Shown piece after piece: positions 41,418-51,457 of a stretch of DNA of 64,000 nt. The stretch comes from Haloarcula nitratireducens (GTDB taxonomy: Archaea > Halobacteriota > Halobacteria > Halobacteriales > Haloarculaceae), in the NCBI RefSeq assembly GCF_019599505.1, contig NZ_RKLT01000003.1:400422-464421 (forward strand), in the 5' to 3' direction. Made by a program: the position numbers and the translations under genes. Each line of letters opens with the position of its first letter. Positions within the stretch are counted from its first letter, which is position 1. Under the pieces are notes generated by a model. The model was given only the letters and a program-made list of their open reading frames with translations, did no database searches and was not told the origin of the DNA.

Positions 41418-42392
41418 GTGGCAGGCCCACTCCGATTTCGCTACTCGACCGACCGCTGGAGCGAGGACCGCGTCCGGCGCGACCTCCTCTCTCCGCTCGA
41501 CGACAGCTTCGGTGCCGAACTGAACGGTCCCTGGTTCGCGCCGCCCGAGGGGTGGGCCGCCAGACGGCTGGAGATGGACAACGGCGACCTCGCGCTGTTC
41601 TGCTGGAACGGCGACGAGGCCTACTGGCTGGGCAACACCGAGACGCCCGAGACGCTCTGGCGCACGGAGAAGTACACCTTCGAGGAGTCGCCCGACACCG
41701 TTTCGACGTGGGGCCAGCGCGAGCTGCTCGCTCAGTTGGAGGTCGAGGACCCGTGGCTCACCGAGTACGACGACCTCTCGCAGTTCTTCCTCCCGGTCTT
41801 CCTCTCGAAGGACGGCCGCGACTCCACGCGGACCTTCTTCCGGGACCACGCCGGGGGGTTCCCCGACGCCGACCGCGAGGCGGGCCTCGCCTTCTACGAC
41901 GACTTCCTCGGCACCGGCGTCTTCGACGACCACCGCTACACGATGGCGAGCAAGCTCGGCACCAGCGACGGGTTCGACCTCGCGCGGATGCAGGCGACCA
42001 TGGGCGAGTTCAACACCGCGAAGCTGCTGGTCGACGCCGGCAACGCGATCGAACCGGAGGTCGAACTCGGCTCGGGTCACTCCGTGGACTTCCGCGTCGA
42101 TGACACCCTCGTCGAGGTCACGCGCCCCCGGCCGCCCGCTCGTCGGCAGGCCAACACCGCCATCGGTGCGCTGAAGGCCTCCGGCGACGCCAAGACCCGC
42201 GACCAACTGGCCGCACACCCCGGCGCGGTGCTCGTGGTCGACTGTTCGTCCTTCCACGACGACGAGTGGCGACGGGTCCTCGGCGAACGACCCGGCGTCG
42301 GCTACGAACCGCTCGTCGTGTTCCGCTATCGCCCCGACGGCACCGTCGAGGGGTACTCTCGCGGCTCGGTGCCGTTTCCGCTCCCGTTCTAG
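41418..42392 (+). CDS. DUF5784 family protein
   Basis: 324-residue acidic alpha/beta protein with a GTG start at 41418 (VAGPLRFRYSTDRWSEDRV). It corresponds to the haloarchaeal family I recall as DUF5784. Blocks of interest are NGDLALFCWNGDEAYWLGNTE-like strands at 60-80, a Phe/Asp-rich middle and a C-terminal unit SVDFRVDDTLVEVTRPRPP...VLVVDCSSFHD (near 220-280). That last unit has the D...E-x-T and later Asp pattern of a nuclease-like fold, although a catalytic site is not proven. Function unknown. Confidence 0.65.
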   Translation: MAGPLRFRYSTDRWSEDRVRRDLLSPLDDSFGAELNGPWFAPPEGWAARRLEMDNGDLALFCWNGDEAYWLGNTETPETLWRTEKYTFEESPDTVSTWGQRELLAQLEVEDPWLTEYDDLSQFFLPVFLSKDGRDSTRTFFRDHAGGFPDADREAGLAFYDDFLGTGVFDDHRYTMASKLGTSDGFDLARMQATMGEFNTAKLLVDAGNAIEPEVELGSGHSVDFRVDDTLVEVTRPRPPARRQANTAIGALKASGDAKTRDQLAAHPGAVLVVDCSSFHDDEWRRVLGERPGVGYEPLVVFRYRPDGTVEGYSRGSVPFPLPF

Positions 42393-42422
42393 CGCCCGCC
42401 GGAGCTCTCTGCGAGAGAGTCG

Positions 42423-43910
42423 TCAGTCGTCGGCAACGGCGGGTTCGGCGTCCGTCCGCGGGTCGGCCTCGCGCCACGTCCCCCGCAGGAACCACGCCAG
42501 CGCGATACCGGCCGCGATGACGTTCGAGACGCCGAAGGAGAGCCAGATACCCTGTTCTGCGAGCGACGCCGCGAAGAGGTCGACGACCGCCTCGCCGAGC
42601 CACGCCGGCACCGAGACCGGCCGGGAGGCGACCCAGGCGATGGGCAGACGGATGACGCCGAGCATCAGCACGGCCAGCGCCGCCGATACGAGCGTCTTGC
42701 CGGCCCCGCGAAAGCCGCCGGAATAGGCCCGGATGACGCCGATGAAGCCGAAGGTGGGGGCGACCCACTGGAGGAACTCCGCGCCGATCTCGACCACGTC
42801 GGGGTCGTCGCTGAACACGCTGACGACCGCCGGGGCGGCGAAGATGGTGATGACGCCGATGGCGGTCAGGACGACGAAGGCGAACTTCGCCGCGAAGTGG
42901 TTGGCCTCCGCGGCGCGGTCGGGGCGGTCCGCCCCGAGGTTCTGGCCGGTCATCGTCTCGACGCCCCGATCCATGGCGATGGCGGGCATGAACACCAGCG
43001 AGAACACGCGGATGCCGACGCCGAAGGCGGCGACGACGGTGACCGAGAACGTCCCGACGATGAACAGCATCGCGTTGACCGACAGCGCCCGCCCGGTTCC
43101 CTCGACGGACGCCGGGATGCCCAACCGCAACAGCTTCCCGAGGTACTCGAAGTCCGGCACCATGTCCCCCGGTCGGACGCGGATGCCGCGGTTCCCGCGC
43201 AGCATGATGGCGACGCCGACGACGAAGGCCAGCCCCCGCGAGAAGATGGTGGCGACGGCCGCGCCGACGACGCCCAGCTCGGGGAACGGCCCCCATCCGA
43301 AGATGAGGAACGGGTCCAGGACGATGTTGAGGACGACGGTGCCGAACATCACGAGCATCGGCGTGATGGTGTCGCCGGAACCGCGCATCAGCGAGATGAA
43401 CACGAAGAAGCCGAACATCGTCGAGAGCCCCAGCGAGACGACCTGTAGATAGCCCGTCGCACCGGGCAGGATCTGCTCTGAAGCGCCGAGCAGCGAGAGG
43501 AAGTCCTCGACGAAGAAGAAGCCGACGGCGCCCAGCAGCAGCGACGCCGTGACCGCGAAGGTGAGCGTCTGTGAGGCGGCGTACTCCGCTTTCTCGGGTT
43601 CGTCGGCCCCGGTATGTTGGGCGACGAGGACGCTCCCCGCCACCGACAGGCCCATCCCCAGCGAGATGAGCAGGAATATCATCGGGAACGCGAAGGAGAT
43701 TGCCGCCAGCGCCGCCGTGGAGTACTGCCCCAGCCAGAACGTATCGGCGAGGTTGTACGCGACCTGCAGCAGGTTCGTCACGACGATGGGAAAGGAGAGA
43801 TAGAGCAGCGGCTTCCCGATGGGGCCGCTCGTGAGGTCTAGCTCCTCTTGGCCCTTGAACAGCGCTCCGACGCGTTCGGCGAGGCCCTGTATTCCATCGC
43901 GGGCCGTCAC
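42423..43910 (-). CDS. MATE family efflux transporter
   Basis: 495-residue multidrug exporter with 12 predicted membrane helices and the two-fold MATE repeat. The first half has LADTFWLGQYSTAALAAISFAFP and SVAGSVLVAQHTGA; the second has MFGTVVLNIVLDPFLIFG and the mirrored helices. It should move organic cations in exchange for Na+ or H+. GTG start at 43910. The TetR-type regulator gene lies 54 bases upstream on the same strand, so the pair probably forms a self-regulated efflux operon. Confidence 0.9.
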   Translation of the reverse strand: MTARDGIQGLAERVGALFKGQEELDLTSGPIGKPLLYLSFPIVVTNLLQVAYNLADTFWLGQYSTAALAAISFAFPMIFLLISLGMGLSVAGSVLVAQHTGADEPEKAEYAASQTLTFAVTASLLLGAVGFFFVEDFLSLLGASEQILPGATGYLQVVSLGLSTMFGFFVFISLMRGSGDTITPMLVMFGTVVLNIVLDPFLIFGWGPFPELGVVGAAVATIFSRGLAFVVGVAIMLRGNRGIRVRPGDMVPDFEYLGKLLRLGIPASVEGTGRALSVNAMLFIVGTFSVTVVAAFGVGIRVFSLVFMPAIAMDRGVETMTGQNLGADRPDRAAEANHFAAKFAFVVLTAIGVITIFAAPAVVSVFSDDPDVVEIGAEFLQWVAPTFGFIGVIRAYSGGFRGAGKTLVSAALAVLMLGVIRLPIAWVASRPVSVPAWLGEAVVDLFAASLAEQGIWLSFGVSNVIAAGIALAWFLRGTWREADPRTDAEPAVADD

Positions 43911-43964
43911 GTCTCCGTCCCCCGTGTGCGCGCGGTCACGGTTCGGCCCCCCGTCTGCACTCGG

Positions 43965-44564
43965 TCACCTCTCGGCCTCCCGCGCGCGGTCGGTGAGGAG
44001 GTGCGTCTCGACGTACTCGGTGAGCATCCGCCGGGTGCACTCGACCGAGCGACCCGAGGTGACGCGCTCGGTGGCCGCGCCGGTCAGCACCGTCACGAGA
44101 AAGCGGGCGGTGTCCTCCGAGTCCATCTCCGGGTCGAAGGTGCCGTCCTCGACGCCCGCTTCGAGGATCGACTCCAGTTCGTCCGCGAGGTAGTCGTCGA
44201 ACTCCGTCAGGCGCTCGCGGAACCCCGGCTCGTAGGGGGCCTGCGCGCGGATCTCGAGGATCGCGGTCCCGAACTGCTCGCTGTCGTCGTCCGGTTTGTC
44301 GAGCACCGCGTCGACGAACGCGACCAGCCGCTCGTAGGCGTTCTCGCCGGAGACGCCGGACGTGCGCTCGACGAAGCCGTCGTAGAGATACTCCAGGAAC
44401 GCACACAGCAGGTCGTGTTTGCTGTCGTAGTGGTAGTGCAGCGCCGCCTTGCTCTTTCCCGATTCGTCCGCGATGTCCTGCATCGTCAGATCGGCGTATC
44501 CGTGGGCACAGAGGGCGCGATAGGTCGCACCCATGATCTCTTCGCCGGTGTCGCCGTCGCTCAT
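43965..44564 (-). CDS. TetR family transcriptional regulator
   Basis: 199-residue repressor-type protein. The N-terminal DNA-binding helix-turn-helix is clear (residues 8-50: GEEIMGATYRALCAHGYADL, TMQDIADESGKSKAALHYHYDSKHDLL), followed by the helical ligand domain with the usual TetR_C pattern. It sits directly upstream of the MATE exporter gene, which is its most likely target. The ATG at 44564 is the natural start. Confidence 0.9.
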   Translation of the reverse strand: MSDGDTGEEIMGATYRALCAHGYADLTMQDIADESGKSKAALHYHYDSKHDLLCAFLEYLYDGFVERTSGVSGENAYERLVAFVDAVLDKPDDDSEQFGTAILEIRAQAPYEPGFRERLTEFDDYLADELESILEAGVEDGTFDPEMDSEDTARFLVTVLTGAATERVTSGRSVECTRRMLTEYVETHLLTDRAREAER

Positions 44565-44643
44565 TACCAGTCACTAGCTGACCAGCCAGTCAAGTAGCCG
44601 TCGGTTCCGAGGACTCGCGGTCGTCCGAACCCGAGAATGCGGC

Positions 44644-45108
44644 TTACTCGTCGACGTCGAGGTCGAGGTCGAACTGCTCGTTCTCGCTGGCCGTGTTCAA
44701 CACGACCGACGTGTTCGACTCCTTTATCTCGGGGTCGGTCAGCAGCTCCTTGATCTGGGCGTTCATCCCGTCCGTATCGGAGAACTTCCCGATGGCGATG
44801 ATGTCGTAGTCGCCCGTGACCTCGTAGACGGAGACCATCTGCTTGTGATTCCTGAGACTCTCCGTGACGTCCGGGAGCGAGGACCCCTCGACTTTCAGCT
44901 GGATGATGGCCGTCACGTCGTATCCCAGTGCGCCGTAATCTACCTTCGGTGTGTAGCCGTTGATGATCCCGTCTTCTTCCAGGTCCGAGAGGTGATTCGA
45001 GACGGTCGTCACGGAGACGTCCAGGTCCTCACCGAGGCTTCGCAGGCTCGCGCGGCCGTCCCCCAGAAGGGCATTCACCAACTCACGGTCGAGATTTTCG
45101 TACGTCAT
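44644..45108 (-). CDS. Lrp/AsnC family transcriptional regulator
   Basis: 154-residue feast/famine regulator. Residues 1-60 contain the HTH ([20 protein letters not shown], then [12 protein letters not shown]) and residues 75-145 the RAM domain ([36 protein letters not shown]) that binds amino acids. The ATG at 45108 was chosen; an upstream Met at 45117 adds three residues. Divergent from glnA across 126 bases, so control of glutamine synthetase is likely by position. Confidence 0.88.
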   Translation of the reverse strand: MTYENLDRELVNALLGDGRASLRSLGEDLDVSVTTVSNHLSDLEEDGIINGYTPKVDYGALGYDVTAIIQLKVEGSSLPDVTESLRNHKQMVSVYEVTGDYDIIAIGKFSDTDGMNAQIKELLTDPEIKESNTSVVLNTASENEQFDLDLDVDE

Positions 45109-45234
45109 TACATCCACACAGTAGCTCGGGGGATTAGAATTTTACGAATGTCCAACTGCGCCCGAGGGTTGCGGAATCTTTGCGCAAAACGGCAGGGTTT
45201 TAGTAGTAGCACCACTCCTACTCGGTGTTCAAAG

Positions 45235-46590
45235 ATGACAAGCGAACTCTCAGACGAGGCACAGAGCGTACTCGACGAGATCGAAGAGCACAACGTCGAC
45301 TTCCTCCGGCTTCAGTTCACGGACATCCTCGGGACTGTCAAGAACGTCTCCATCACGGCGGACCAGGCCGAGAAAGCCTTCAGTGAGGGCATCTACTTCG
45401 ACGGCTCCTCCATCGACGGCTTCGTCCGCATCCAGGAGTCGGACATGCGTCTCGAACCCGACCCCGAGACCTTCGCCGTCCTCCCGTGGCGCGAGAACGT
45501 CGAGGGCGGTTCCAGCGCCCGCCTCATCTGTGACGTCTTCGATACGTCGACCGGCCAGCCGTTCTCCGGCGACCCGCGCGGCGTCCTCAAGCGCGCCATC
45601 GACCGCGCCGACGAAATGGGCTACACCGTCAACGCCGCCCCCGAACCGGAGTTCTTCCTCTTCGAGGAGGACGAGGACGGCCGCGCCACGACGAAGACCA
45701 ACGACGCCGGCGGCTACTTCGACCTCGCGCCGAAGGACCTCGCCTCCGACGTTCGCCGCGACATCATCTACGGCCTCGAGGAGATGGACTTCGATATCGA
45801 GGCCTCTCACCACGAGGTCGCACAGGGCCAACACGAGATCAACTTCACGTACGACGACGCCCTCTCGACGGCCGACAACGTCGCCACCTTCCGCTCGGTC
45901 GTCCGCGCCATCGCGGCCGAACACGACCTGCACGCGACGTTCATGCCCAAACCCATCGCCCGCATCAACGGGTCGGGCATGCACACGCACATGTCGCTGT
46001 TCACCGAGGACGGCGAGAACGCCTTCCACGACGACGACGACGAGTTCAACCTGAGCGAGACGGCGAAGAGCTTCACCGCCGGTATCCTCGAACACGCGCC
46101 CGCCATCACCGCCGTCGCCAACCCGACGGTCAACTCCTACAAGCGCCTGGTCCCCGGCTACGAGGCACCCGTCTACGTCGCCTGGTCCGACCGCAACCGC
46201 TCGGCGCTCATCCGCAAGCCGGCCGCCCGCACGCCGGCCGCCTCGCGCGTCGAGCTCCGCTCGCCGGACCCGTCCTGTAACCCCTACCTCATGTTCGCGG
46301 CGATGATCCACGCCGGCCTGGACGGCATCGAGCAGGACCTCGAGTGCGAGGACCCCGTCCGCGAGAACATCTACGAGTTCGACGAGGAGAAGCGCGAGGA
46401 GTACGGTATCCAGACGCTCCCGAGCAACCTCGGCGAGGCCATCGACGCCCTCGAAGCGGACGAGACCGTCCAGGACGCGCTGGGCGAACACGTCTACGAG
46501 AACTTCGTCGAGGCCAAGCGCCAGGAGTTCCAGGAGTACCTCGTCGACGTCTCCGAGTGGGAACTCGACCAGTACCTCGAGAAGTTCTGA
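45235..46590 (+). CDS. glnA: Glutamine synthetase (type I)
   Basis: 451-residue cytoplasmic ligase making glutamine from glutamate, ammonia and ATP. Landmarks are the N-terminal [13 protein letters not shown], the Mg-binding PEPEFFLFE near residue 138, the [11 protein letters not shown] histidine loop near 195, [16 protein letters not shown] near 240 and the adenylylation-type region without the usual Tyr. The ATG at 45235 starts [19 protein letters not shown]. Located opposite an Lrp/AsnC regulator. GC-rich antisense readings over this gene are artefacts. Confidence 0.95.
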   Translation: MTSELSDEAQSVLDEIEEHNVDFLRLQFTDILGTVKNVSITADQAEKAFSEGIYFDGSSIDGFVRIQESDMRLEPDPETFAVLPWRENVEGGSSARLICDVFDTSTGQPFSGDPRGVLKRAIDRADEMGYTVNAAPEPEFFLFEEDEDGRATTKTNDAGGYFDLAPKDLASDVRRDIIYGLEEMDFDIEASHHEVAQGQHEINFTYDDALSTADNVATFRSVVRAIAAEHDLHATFMPKPIARINGSGMHTHMSLFTEDGENAFHDDDDEFNLSETAKSFTAGILEHAPAITAVANPTVNSYKRLVPGYEAPVYVAWSDRNRSALIRKPAARTPAASRVELRSPDPSCNPYLMFAAMIHAGLDGIEQDLECEDPVRENIYEFDEEKREEYGIQTLPSNLGEAIDALEADETVQDALGEHVYENFVEAKRQEFQEYLVDVSEWELDQYLEKF

Positions 46591-46720
46591 GCCGCCGAAA
46601 CTCGTTCTCTCTTTTCGGACCCGCGTAGCGACGGTCACGCGTCGAGCGCGTCGTTTCCCGGACGGTGAGCGTCGAGGCGGCGACGGCTCGACGGCACCTC
46701 GGTGATGCCGACGCCGCGCG

Positions 46721-47980
46721 TCATCCCCGCCAGTCGCGGACCCGGTCGATGACTCGACCGGGCAGTCCCGTCGCGCGGAAGGTGATCCCGGTCAGTATCA
46801 TCATCACGTACAGCCCGAGCGTCGAGAGCCAGACGACCAGCATCGAGAGGACGGCCCACAGTCCCGAGAGCCAGTAGAACGCGGCCATCGTCATCACCGT
46901 GCCGTACAGCAGCACGACGTACGGTCCCCAGCCGCGGGCGTGGCCCCGGCGCATCCGTCGACGGACGTACCGGCGAAGGTCCTCCCTGACCTCGTCGCGG
47001 TGGAGGGTCCGGTCCTGGACGTCGTCGCGGAACGACTCGAACTCCTCGCGTAGCTGGGCGAGTTCCTCGTCGGACAGGTCCTCGACACCGCGATCGCGGG
47101 GGCCGGTCGCGCTCTCCCCGTCTGGCGGTGGCGTCTCACCGGATGCTCGGTCGGCGTCCTCACTCATCGCTCTGCCGGAACGTCGGGTCGGTTCCTGTTG
47201 TAGTTGCCGGTCCGGGACGCCGGCCAACACCGCGTTGAACGCCGCCCCCACGAGCAGGATCTGGCCGGCGAAGTAGAACCACGTCACCAGCAGGAGGACG
47301 CCGCCGATGACGCCGTAGAGCTGAAAGCTCCCCGCGGCGGCGGCGTAGACGCCGAACCCCGTCGCCAACACGGTCCAGCCGAGGGCGGCGAACGCCGCTC
47401 CCGGAACGGCCTCCCGAATCGTCAATCTGTGGTCCGGGAAGACGTAGTACAGCGGCAGGAACGCGACGGTGAGGACCGGGACGAGCGCGAGGCCACCCAG
47501 CGCCACTTCGACGCCGAACAGCCCCCCGAGCGAGGTGATAACTGCCAGGCCTACGAGCGCCAGTCCGATGCCGAACAGCGCCGACAGCGCGTCCCGAACG
47601 GAATCGACGAAGCCGTTCGCATCGGTGGTTCCGTATATCCGCGAGAAGGCCACGTCGAGACCGCGAAGCACCTTCAGCGTGCCCCAGACGGTCGTGGCGA
47701 GGCCCAACACCGTCGCCCCGCCTCGGCCGACGGCGCTGGTGAGTGCGTCCCCCAACAGATCGGCCGCCGTCGGCGACAACGAGTCTCCGATAGCCGCGAC
47801 GACCCGCGCTGCGAACGCCTCGCCGCCGAAGAAAGAGCCGACGACGAGCGCCAACAAGAGGAACGGCAACAGCGAGACGAACATGTAGTAGGCGATGCCG
47901 GCCGCCAGAAACGACACCTGCTGTTCTCGAACTGTGTGAACGAGGTCACGGCCGACGGAGACGGCGCGGTTGTGGGCCAC
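46721..47980 (-). CDS. YihY/BrkB-like membrane protein
   Basis: 419-residue protein, GTG start at 47980 chosen because a TATA box lies 22-30 bases upstream. Residues 1-270 form the six-helix YihY/BrkB domain (VHTVREQQVSFLAAGIAYYMF, then GFFGG-type helices and YGVIGGVLLLVTWFYFAGQILLVGAAFNA). A long acidic linker (285-340) and two C-terminal helices follow (VVLLYGTVMTMAAFYWLSGL, LSTLGLYVMMILTG). The family was once annotated as RNase BN by mistake and its role is still unknown. The downstream end is 130 bases from glnA. Confidence 0.8.
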   Translation of the reverse strand: MAHNRAVSVGRDLVHTVREQQVSFLAAGIAYYMFVSLLPFLLLALVVGSFFGGEAFAARVVAAIGDSLSPTAADLLGDALTSAVGRGGATVLGLATTVWGTLKVLRGLDVAFSRIYGTTDANGFVDSVRDALSALFGIGLALVGLAVITSLGGLFGVEVALGGLALVPVLTVAFLPLYYVFPDHRLTIREAVPGAAFAALGWTVLATGFGVYAAAAGSFQLYGVIGGVLLLVTWFYFAGQILLVGAAFNAVLAGVPDRQLQQEPTRRSGRAMSEDADRASGETPPPDGESATGPRDRGVEDLSDEELAQLREEFESFRDDVQDRTLHRDEVREDLRRYVRRRMRRGHARGWGPYVVLLYGTVMTMAAFYWLSGLWAVLSMLVVWLSTLGLYVMMILTGITFRATGLPGRVIDRVRDWRG

Positions 47981-48001
47981 GACGAAAGGTGGGTCGGGCG
48001 C

Positions 48002-48010
48002 TACATATAT
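48002..48010 (-). promoter_or_regulatory. TATA box of the BrkB-like gene
   Basis: ATATATGTA on the minus strand, 22-30 bases before the GTG at 47980. It is the only A+T-rich patch in this spacer and overlaps the reading of the longer alternative start. Confidence 0.65.
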
Positions 48011-48074
48011 CTCGTCGCTGCGTCGTATTCGACCGACGCGACGGACCCCGACCCGTCGTTCCCGGACGCCCGCC

Positions 48075-49511
48075 TCAGTCATCCAGCGCGGCATCGGGCC
48101 GATAGGAGCGGCTCACGGCGCGCCACGCACCCGAACGGAAGCGGTGATACGTGATGGCGGCGGGGACGGCCGTCTCGGCGAGCATCGAGGCGTACAGCGC
48201 CGAGACGCCGATCGCGGGGACCAAGACGCCCGCGTAGGCGATGGGGAGCGCGAACAGGTACATCCCGGCGAGCTGGGAGTAGAACGGCCAGCGCGTGTCG
48301 CCGCTGGCCCGGAGCGGGCCGGTCGCGCCGCCGTCGACGCCCCGGAAGACGACGGTGAGACAGGCGACGGCGACGAACGTCGTCACGAGGCCCAGTCCCG
48401 CGGCGTCCTCGACGAACAGCCGGCTTATCTGCCGGGAGAAGGGCGCGAGCGCGAGGGCGACGACCACGTAGACGCCGACGCCGAGGCGGAAGACGGTCTG
48501 TGCCCACCGAGTCGCGTCGCGTTCGTCGTTCTCGCCGAGCGCCTGGCCGACGAGGCTGCTGGAGGCGAGGCTGAGCCCCCAGTTCGGCGTGTCGAGCAGG
48601 GCGCGCACGCGGAGCGCGACGACGTACGCCGAGACGACGGTCGGGCCGAACAGGCCGATGATGAACAGCCGGGGGAACTGCGCGCCCGTGCGGGCGAGGT
48701 TCGACCCGACGAGCGGCGACGCCACCGACGCGAGGTCGCGGGCCAGCGACGCGTCGACGAACGGCCGCGAGAGCGGGACCCGGACCGGGAAGTCGAGTCC
48801 GGGGAGGCCGCCGCGAACGAGGCCGACGGCCAGCGCCGCCGTGACGAGGACGTTGGCGATGACCGTCCCGATAGCCGCGCCGACGACGCCCATACCCAGC
48901 CCGAATATGAGGACGGCGTTGAGGGCGACGTTGACCACCGCGCCGCCGCCCCGAAGTATCATCGGCGAGTAGGCGTCGTCCGCACCGACGAGGGTTCGGC
49001 TGCCGACGAGGTTCAGCGCCGCGAACGGCACGCCTACGGCGAGCGTTCTGAGGTACCGCTCGCCGTAAGCGACCGCGTCGGCTCCCGACCCGACGAGTCC
49101 GACCAGCGTCCCCGGGACGTACCAGAACGCCGCGGTCAGCGGCAGCGTGACGGCGACGACGACGGCGGCGCTGGTCGTCACCGTCAGCCCCAGTTCCTCG
49201 CGGGCGTCCGCGCCGAAGCGCTGGGAGACCATCCCGATGGTCCCCCCGCCGACGCCGCCACCCAGCGCGAACGCCAGCCCCCAGAAGGGCGCGGCGAACC
49301 CGACGCCGGCGATGGCCAGCCGGCCCAGCGCGAGACCGACCATCGCCACGTCGGCCGTCGACTTCGACATCCGAGCGAGCCCGGTGACGATGCGGGGCCA
49401 CGAGAGGTCCGTCGCCCGCGCGACTCGGTCGCGCTCGACGAGTCCCGCACGCGAGAGCAGGCCGCCGACCGACAGGAGGAGGCCGCGGACGGGATTGTAA
49501 CGGGAGGACAC
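48075..49511 (-). CDS. MATE family efflux transporter
   Basis: 478-residue second MATE exporter, GTG start at 49511. The 12-helix pattern begins near residue 50 (MSKSTADVAMVGLALGRLAIAGVGFA). Family cues are GGGVGGGTIGMVSQRFGA near 90 and the mirrored DVPNWGLSLASSSLVGQALGE-like segment near 340. It is only distantly similar to the MATE at 42423, whose N-terminal LADTFWLG is replaced here by VAMVGLA, and it has no adjacent regulator. Substrate unknown. Confidence 0.88.
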   Translation of the reverse strand: MSSRYNPVRGLLLSVGGLLSRAGLVERDRVARATDLSWPRIVTGLARMSKSTADVAMVGLALGRLAIAGVGFAAPFWGLAFALGGGVGGGTIGMVSQRFGADAREELGLTVTTSAAVVVAVTLPLTAAFWYVPGTLVGLVGSGADAVAYGERYLRTLAVGVPFAALNLVGSRTLVGADDAYSPMILRGGGAVVNVALNAVLIFGLGMGVVGAAIGTVIANVLVTAALAVGLVRGGLPGLDFPVRVPLSRPFVDASLARDLASVASPLVGSNLARTGAQFPRLFIIGLFGPTVVSAYVVALRVRALLDTPNWGLSLASSSLVGQALGENDERDATRWAQTVFRLGVGVYVVVALALAPFSRQISRLFVEDAAGLGLVTTFVAVACLTVVFRGVDGGATGPLRASGDTRWPFYSQLAGMYLFALPIAYAGVLVPAIGVSALYASMLAETAVPAAITYHRFRSGAWRAVSRSYRPDAALDD

Positions 49512-49613
49512 TCGGAGGGACTAGCCGGCGGACGCTCAAATGGGTTAAGAAGCCGCGTCTCCGGTCGACCGACACGCACGTAACGGCCGAAGCCCAAGCG
49601 CGAGTGACGGACG

Positions 49614-49808
49614 ATGGACTGGAACCGACTCTACGAGTGGCAGAACGTCGGGATCGGCGTCGTCGGGATCGCGTCGACGGTCGCGTTCGCCGACCCCGGC
49701 GTCCACGTCCTGGTCGTCGGGCCGGTCCGTCTCGACGCGTTCTACGTGCCGCTGGTCTGTTTCGGGATCGTCCTCGCGCTATCTGTGTCCCGCGTCGTCG
49801 ACTCGTAG
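49614..49808 (+). CDS. Small two-helix membrane protein
   Basis: 64-residue protein with two membrane segments (residues 10-30 and 42-60) and an acidic, aromatic start (MDWNRLYEWQNVGIG). No family recognised. It is divergent from the MATE gene (102 bases) and precedes another small membrane gene. Confidence 0.55.
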   Translation: MDWNRLYEWQNVGIGVVGIASTVAFADPGVHVLVVGPVRLDAFYVPLVCFGIVLALSVSRVVDS

Positions 49809-49844
49809 ACGGGTGCCGGCGACCCGCTACCCGGAGAGCGGCAG

Positions 49845-49853
49845 GCTTTATCA
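49845..49853 (+). promoter_or_regulatory. TATA box of the membrane gene at 49877
   Basis: GCTTTATCA, 24-32 bases before the ATG at 49877. Its position between the two small membrane genes shows that the second one has its own promoter. Confidence 0.6.
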
Positions 49854-49876
49854 CTGCCGCCGCCGACCGTCGGGAC

Positions 49877-50305
49877 ATGAAGACGGAGGCGGCCATCCGG
49901 TCGGGGACGATGCAGGTCACGATGCTGTTGCTCGTCGCCGGGTTCATGTTGCTCGCGCTGGGACTCGCCGGCGCGCCGTCGTCGATTCAGCTCGCCATCG
50001 TGCTCTGCGGGCTGGGTGCGGCGCTTTACGTCACGCGTCCCGGCGAGGGAGAGGTCGGCTACGTCGCCGGGATCGACGTCGACAGCCTGCTCTCGGCGCT
50101 CTGGTTGGCACCGATCATCGCGGCGGTCCCGCTCGTCTTCGAAGTCGGCGCGACCGGCGAAGAGGTGCAGGCGCTCGGCGGTATGCTCGGACTCATCGGA
50201 ATGGCGAACTACTTCCTCCGACCGGTGTACCTCCTGCTTTACGGTCTCGTTCGGTCGGTTCGCGGCGGGCGCGGGGGCGAACAGCAGGGGATGGAACGAC
50301 TCTGA
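49877..50305 (+). CDS. Membrane protein of unknown function
   Basis: 142-residue protein with four predicted membrane helices (residues 13-33, 38-52, 68-86, 98-118) and a basic/Gly-rich C-terminal tail. No family recognised. Leaderless start at the ATG after the TATA box at 49845. It ends one base before the convergent Trm1 gene. Confidence 0.6.
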   Translation: MKTEAAIRSGTMQVTMLLLVAGFMLLALGLAGAPSSIQLAIVLCGLGAALYVTRPGEGEVGYVAGIDVDSLLSALWLAPIIAAVPLVFEVGATGEEVQALGGMLGLIGMANYFLRPVYLLLYGLVRSVRGGRGGEQQGMERL

Positions 50306-50306
50306 G

Positions 50307-51410
50307 TTACTCGGCCGTCGCCTCGCGGATCTCGGTCACGTCGGCGTCCGTCTTGAACGTCGTCCCGCCGTAGTGAGTGCGCGAGGCGTCGTAGCCCGCG
50401 TCACGCAGTTTCTCGACGAAGGTATCCATCGCCTCCGCGCCGCGCCCCCACCGTTTGCAGAGGCGGTGCTGGTCGTAGTGCGTCGGGGTGGGCAGTTCCG
50501 TACCGAGCGTCGAGAGCAGTTCCCTGGCCTTCTCGGCGGTGCCCATGTCCTCGCTGACGTGATCGGAAACCGCCGCCGCGAACTCGGGGTCACAGGTCGC
50601 GCCGAGCCAGATCGGACCGGCCGTCTGGAGGTGTTCCTCACAGACCGGGCACGCCTCGGGCGGATCGGCGATGAGCCCGAAGTCGTGGTCGCGCCAGAGA
50701 CAGCGCTGGCAGTGGTGGACGTAGCCCAGTTCGTCGATGCAGTCGTTGGCGACCTTCGCGCCGTGGTCGAATTCGAGGTAGGTCCGCACGTAGTGTTTCG
50801 TCGCGTGGCTCAGGATCGGTCGGGCGGCGATGTCGTAGCGGGCCGCGGTCCGGATCATCGCCGACAGCAGGACGCGCATCCCCATCTCCGCGTGGAACTC
50901 CGTGTTCCGCGGCACCGTCCCGTAACTGCGGACGCCGCTCTCGAAGTGAGCGCCACACAGCGGCGCGGTGTCCGTCGCAGTGACACAGAGTAGCCGTTTC
51001 GTCCCCTGAACCGCCGCGTCGGCGAACGGGATCGGCGTCCCGAACGGGTCTACGTCCACCACGTCGAACGCCTCGCCGTGCATGAGAACGTTGGCGTCGG
51101 CGTGGCGGACTTCCGCCGCGAGGCCGTTGCGCTCTACGTTCTCCTCACAGAGGGCGACGGCGTCCGTATCGAAGTCACACAGCGTCGTCTCCCAGCCGTC
51201 GGCGGCCGCCCGCACCCCGCGGATACCGCTGGCGGCGGTAGCGTCGAGATACGACGAGACGCCGTCGAGACGCTCTCGATAGGCCCGCAGCGCCGCCACG
51301 GTCACGTCGCGGTTCAACTCCTGGACGGGGTTGAAGAAGACGTCCGCTCCCTTTCCCGCGTCGGGCTGTTCGGGCACCGAGACGGTCACCTGCCCCTCGC
51401 TGACGCGCAT
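50307..51410 (-). CDS. trm1: tRNA (guanine-N2-)-methyltransferase Trm1
   Basis: 367-residue SAM-dependent enzyme that dimethylates G26 of tRNAs. The methyltransferase core shows [16 protein letters not shown] near residue 55 (motif I) and the catalytic [10 protein letters not shown] near 118. The C-terminal tRNA-binding part holds zinc-type cysteines ([19 protein letters not shown]) and a basic end. The start [15 protein letters not shown] at 51410 and the [11 protein letters not shown] motif match archaeal Trm1. Confidence 0.93.
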   Translation of the reverse strand: MRVSEGQVTVSVPEQPDAGKGADVFFNPVQELNRDVTVAALRAYRERLDGVSSYLDATAASGIRGVRAAADGWETTLCDFDTDAVALCEENVERNGLAAEVRHADANVLMHGEAFDVVDVDPFGTPIPFADAAVQGTKRLLCVTATDTAPLCGAHFESGVRSYGTVPRNTEFHAEMGMRVLLSAMIRTAARYDIAARPILSHATKHYVRTYLEFDHGAKVANDCIDELGYVHHCQRCLWRDHDFGLIADPPEACPVCEEHLQTAGPIWLGATCDPEFAAAVSDHVSEDMGTAEKARELLSTLGTELPTPTHYDQHRLCKRWGRGAEAMDTFVEKLRDAGYDASRTHYGGTTFKTDADVTEIREATAE

Positions 51411-51457
51411 ACCCCACTCTCCGCGCGGGTCCCGTTAAGTCGTTCGAACGGCGGCGA

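Noticed and set aside
45250..46638. Long minus-strand open frame (462 codons) over glnA
   Set aside because: It is antisense to the clear glutamine synthetase; long antisense frames arise from GC-rich third positions. The reading is Val/Asp/Glu-rich without motifs.
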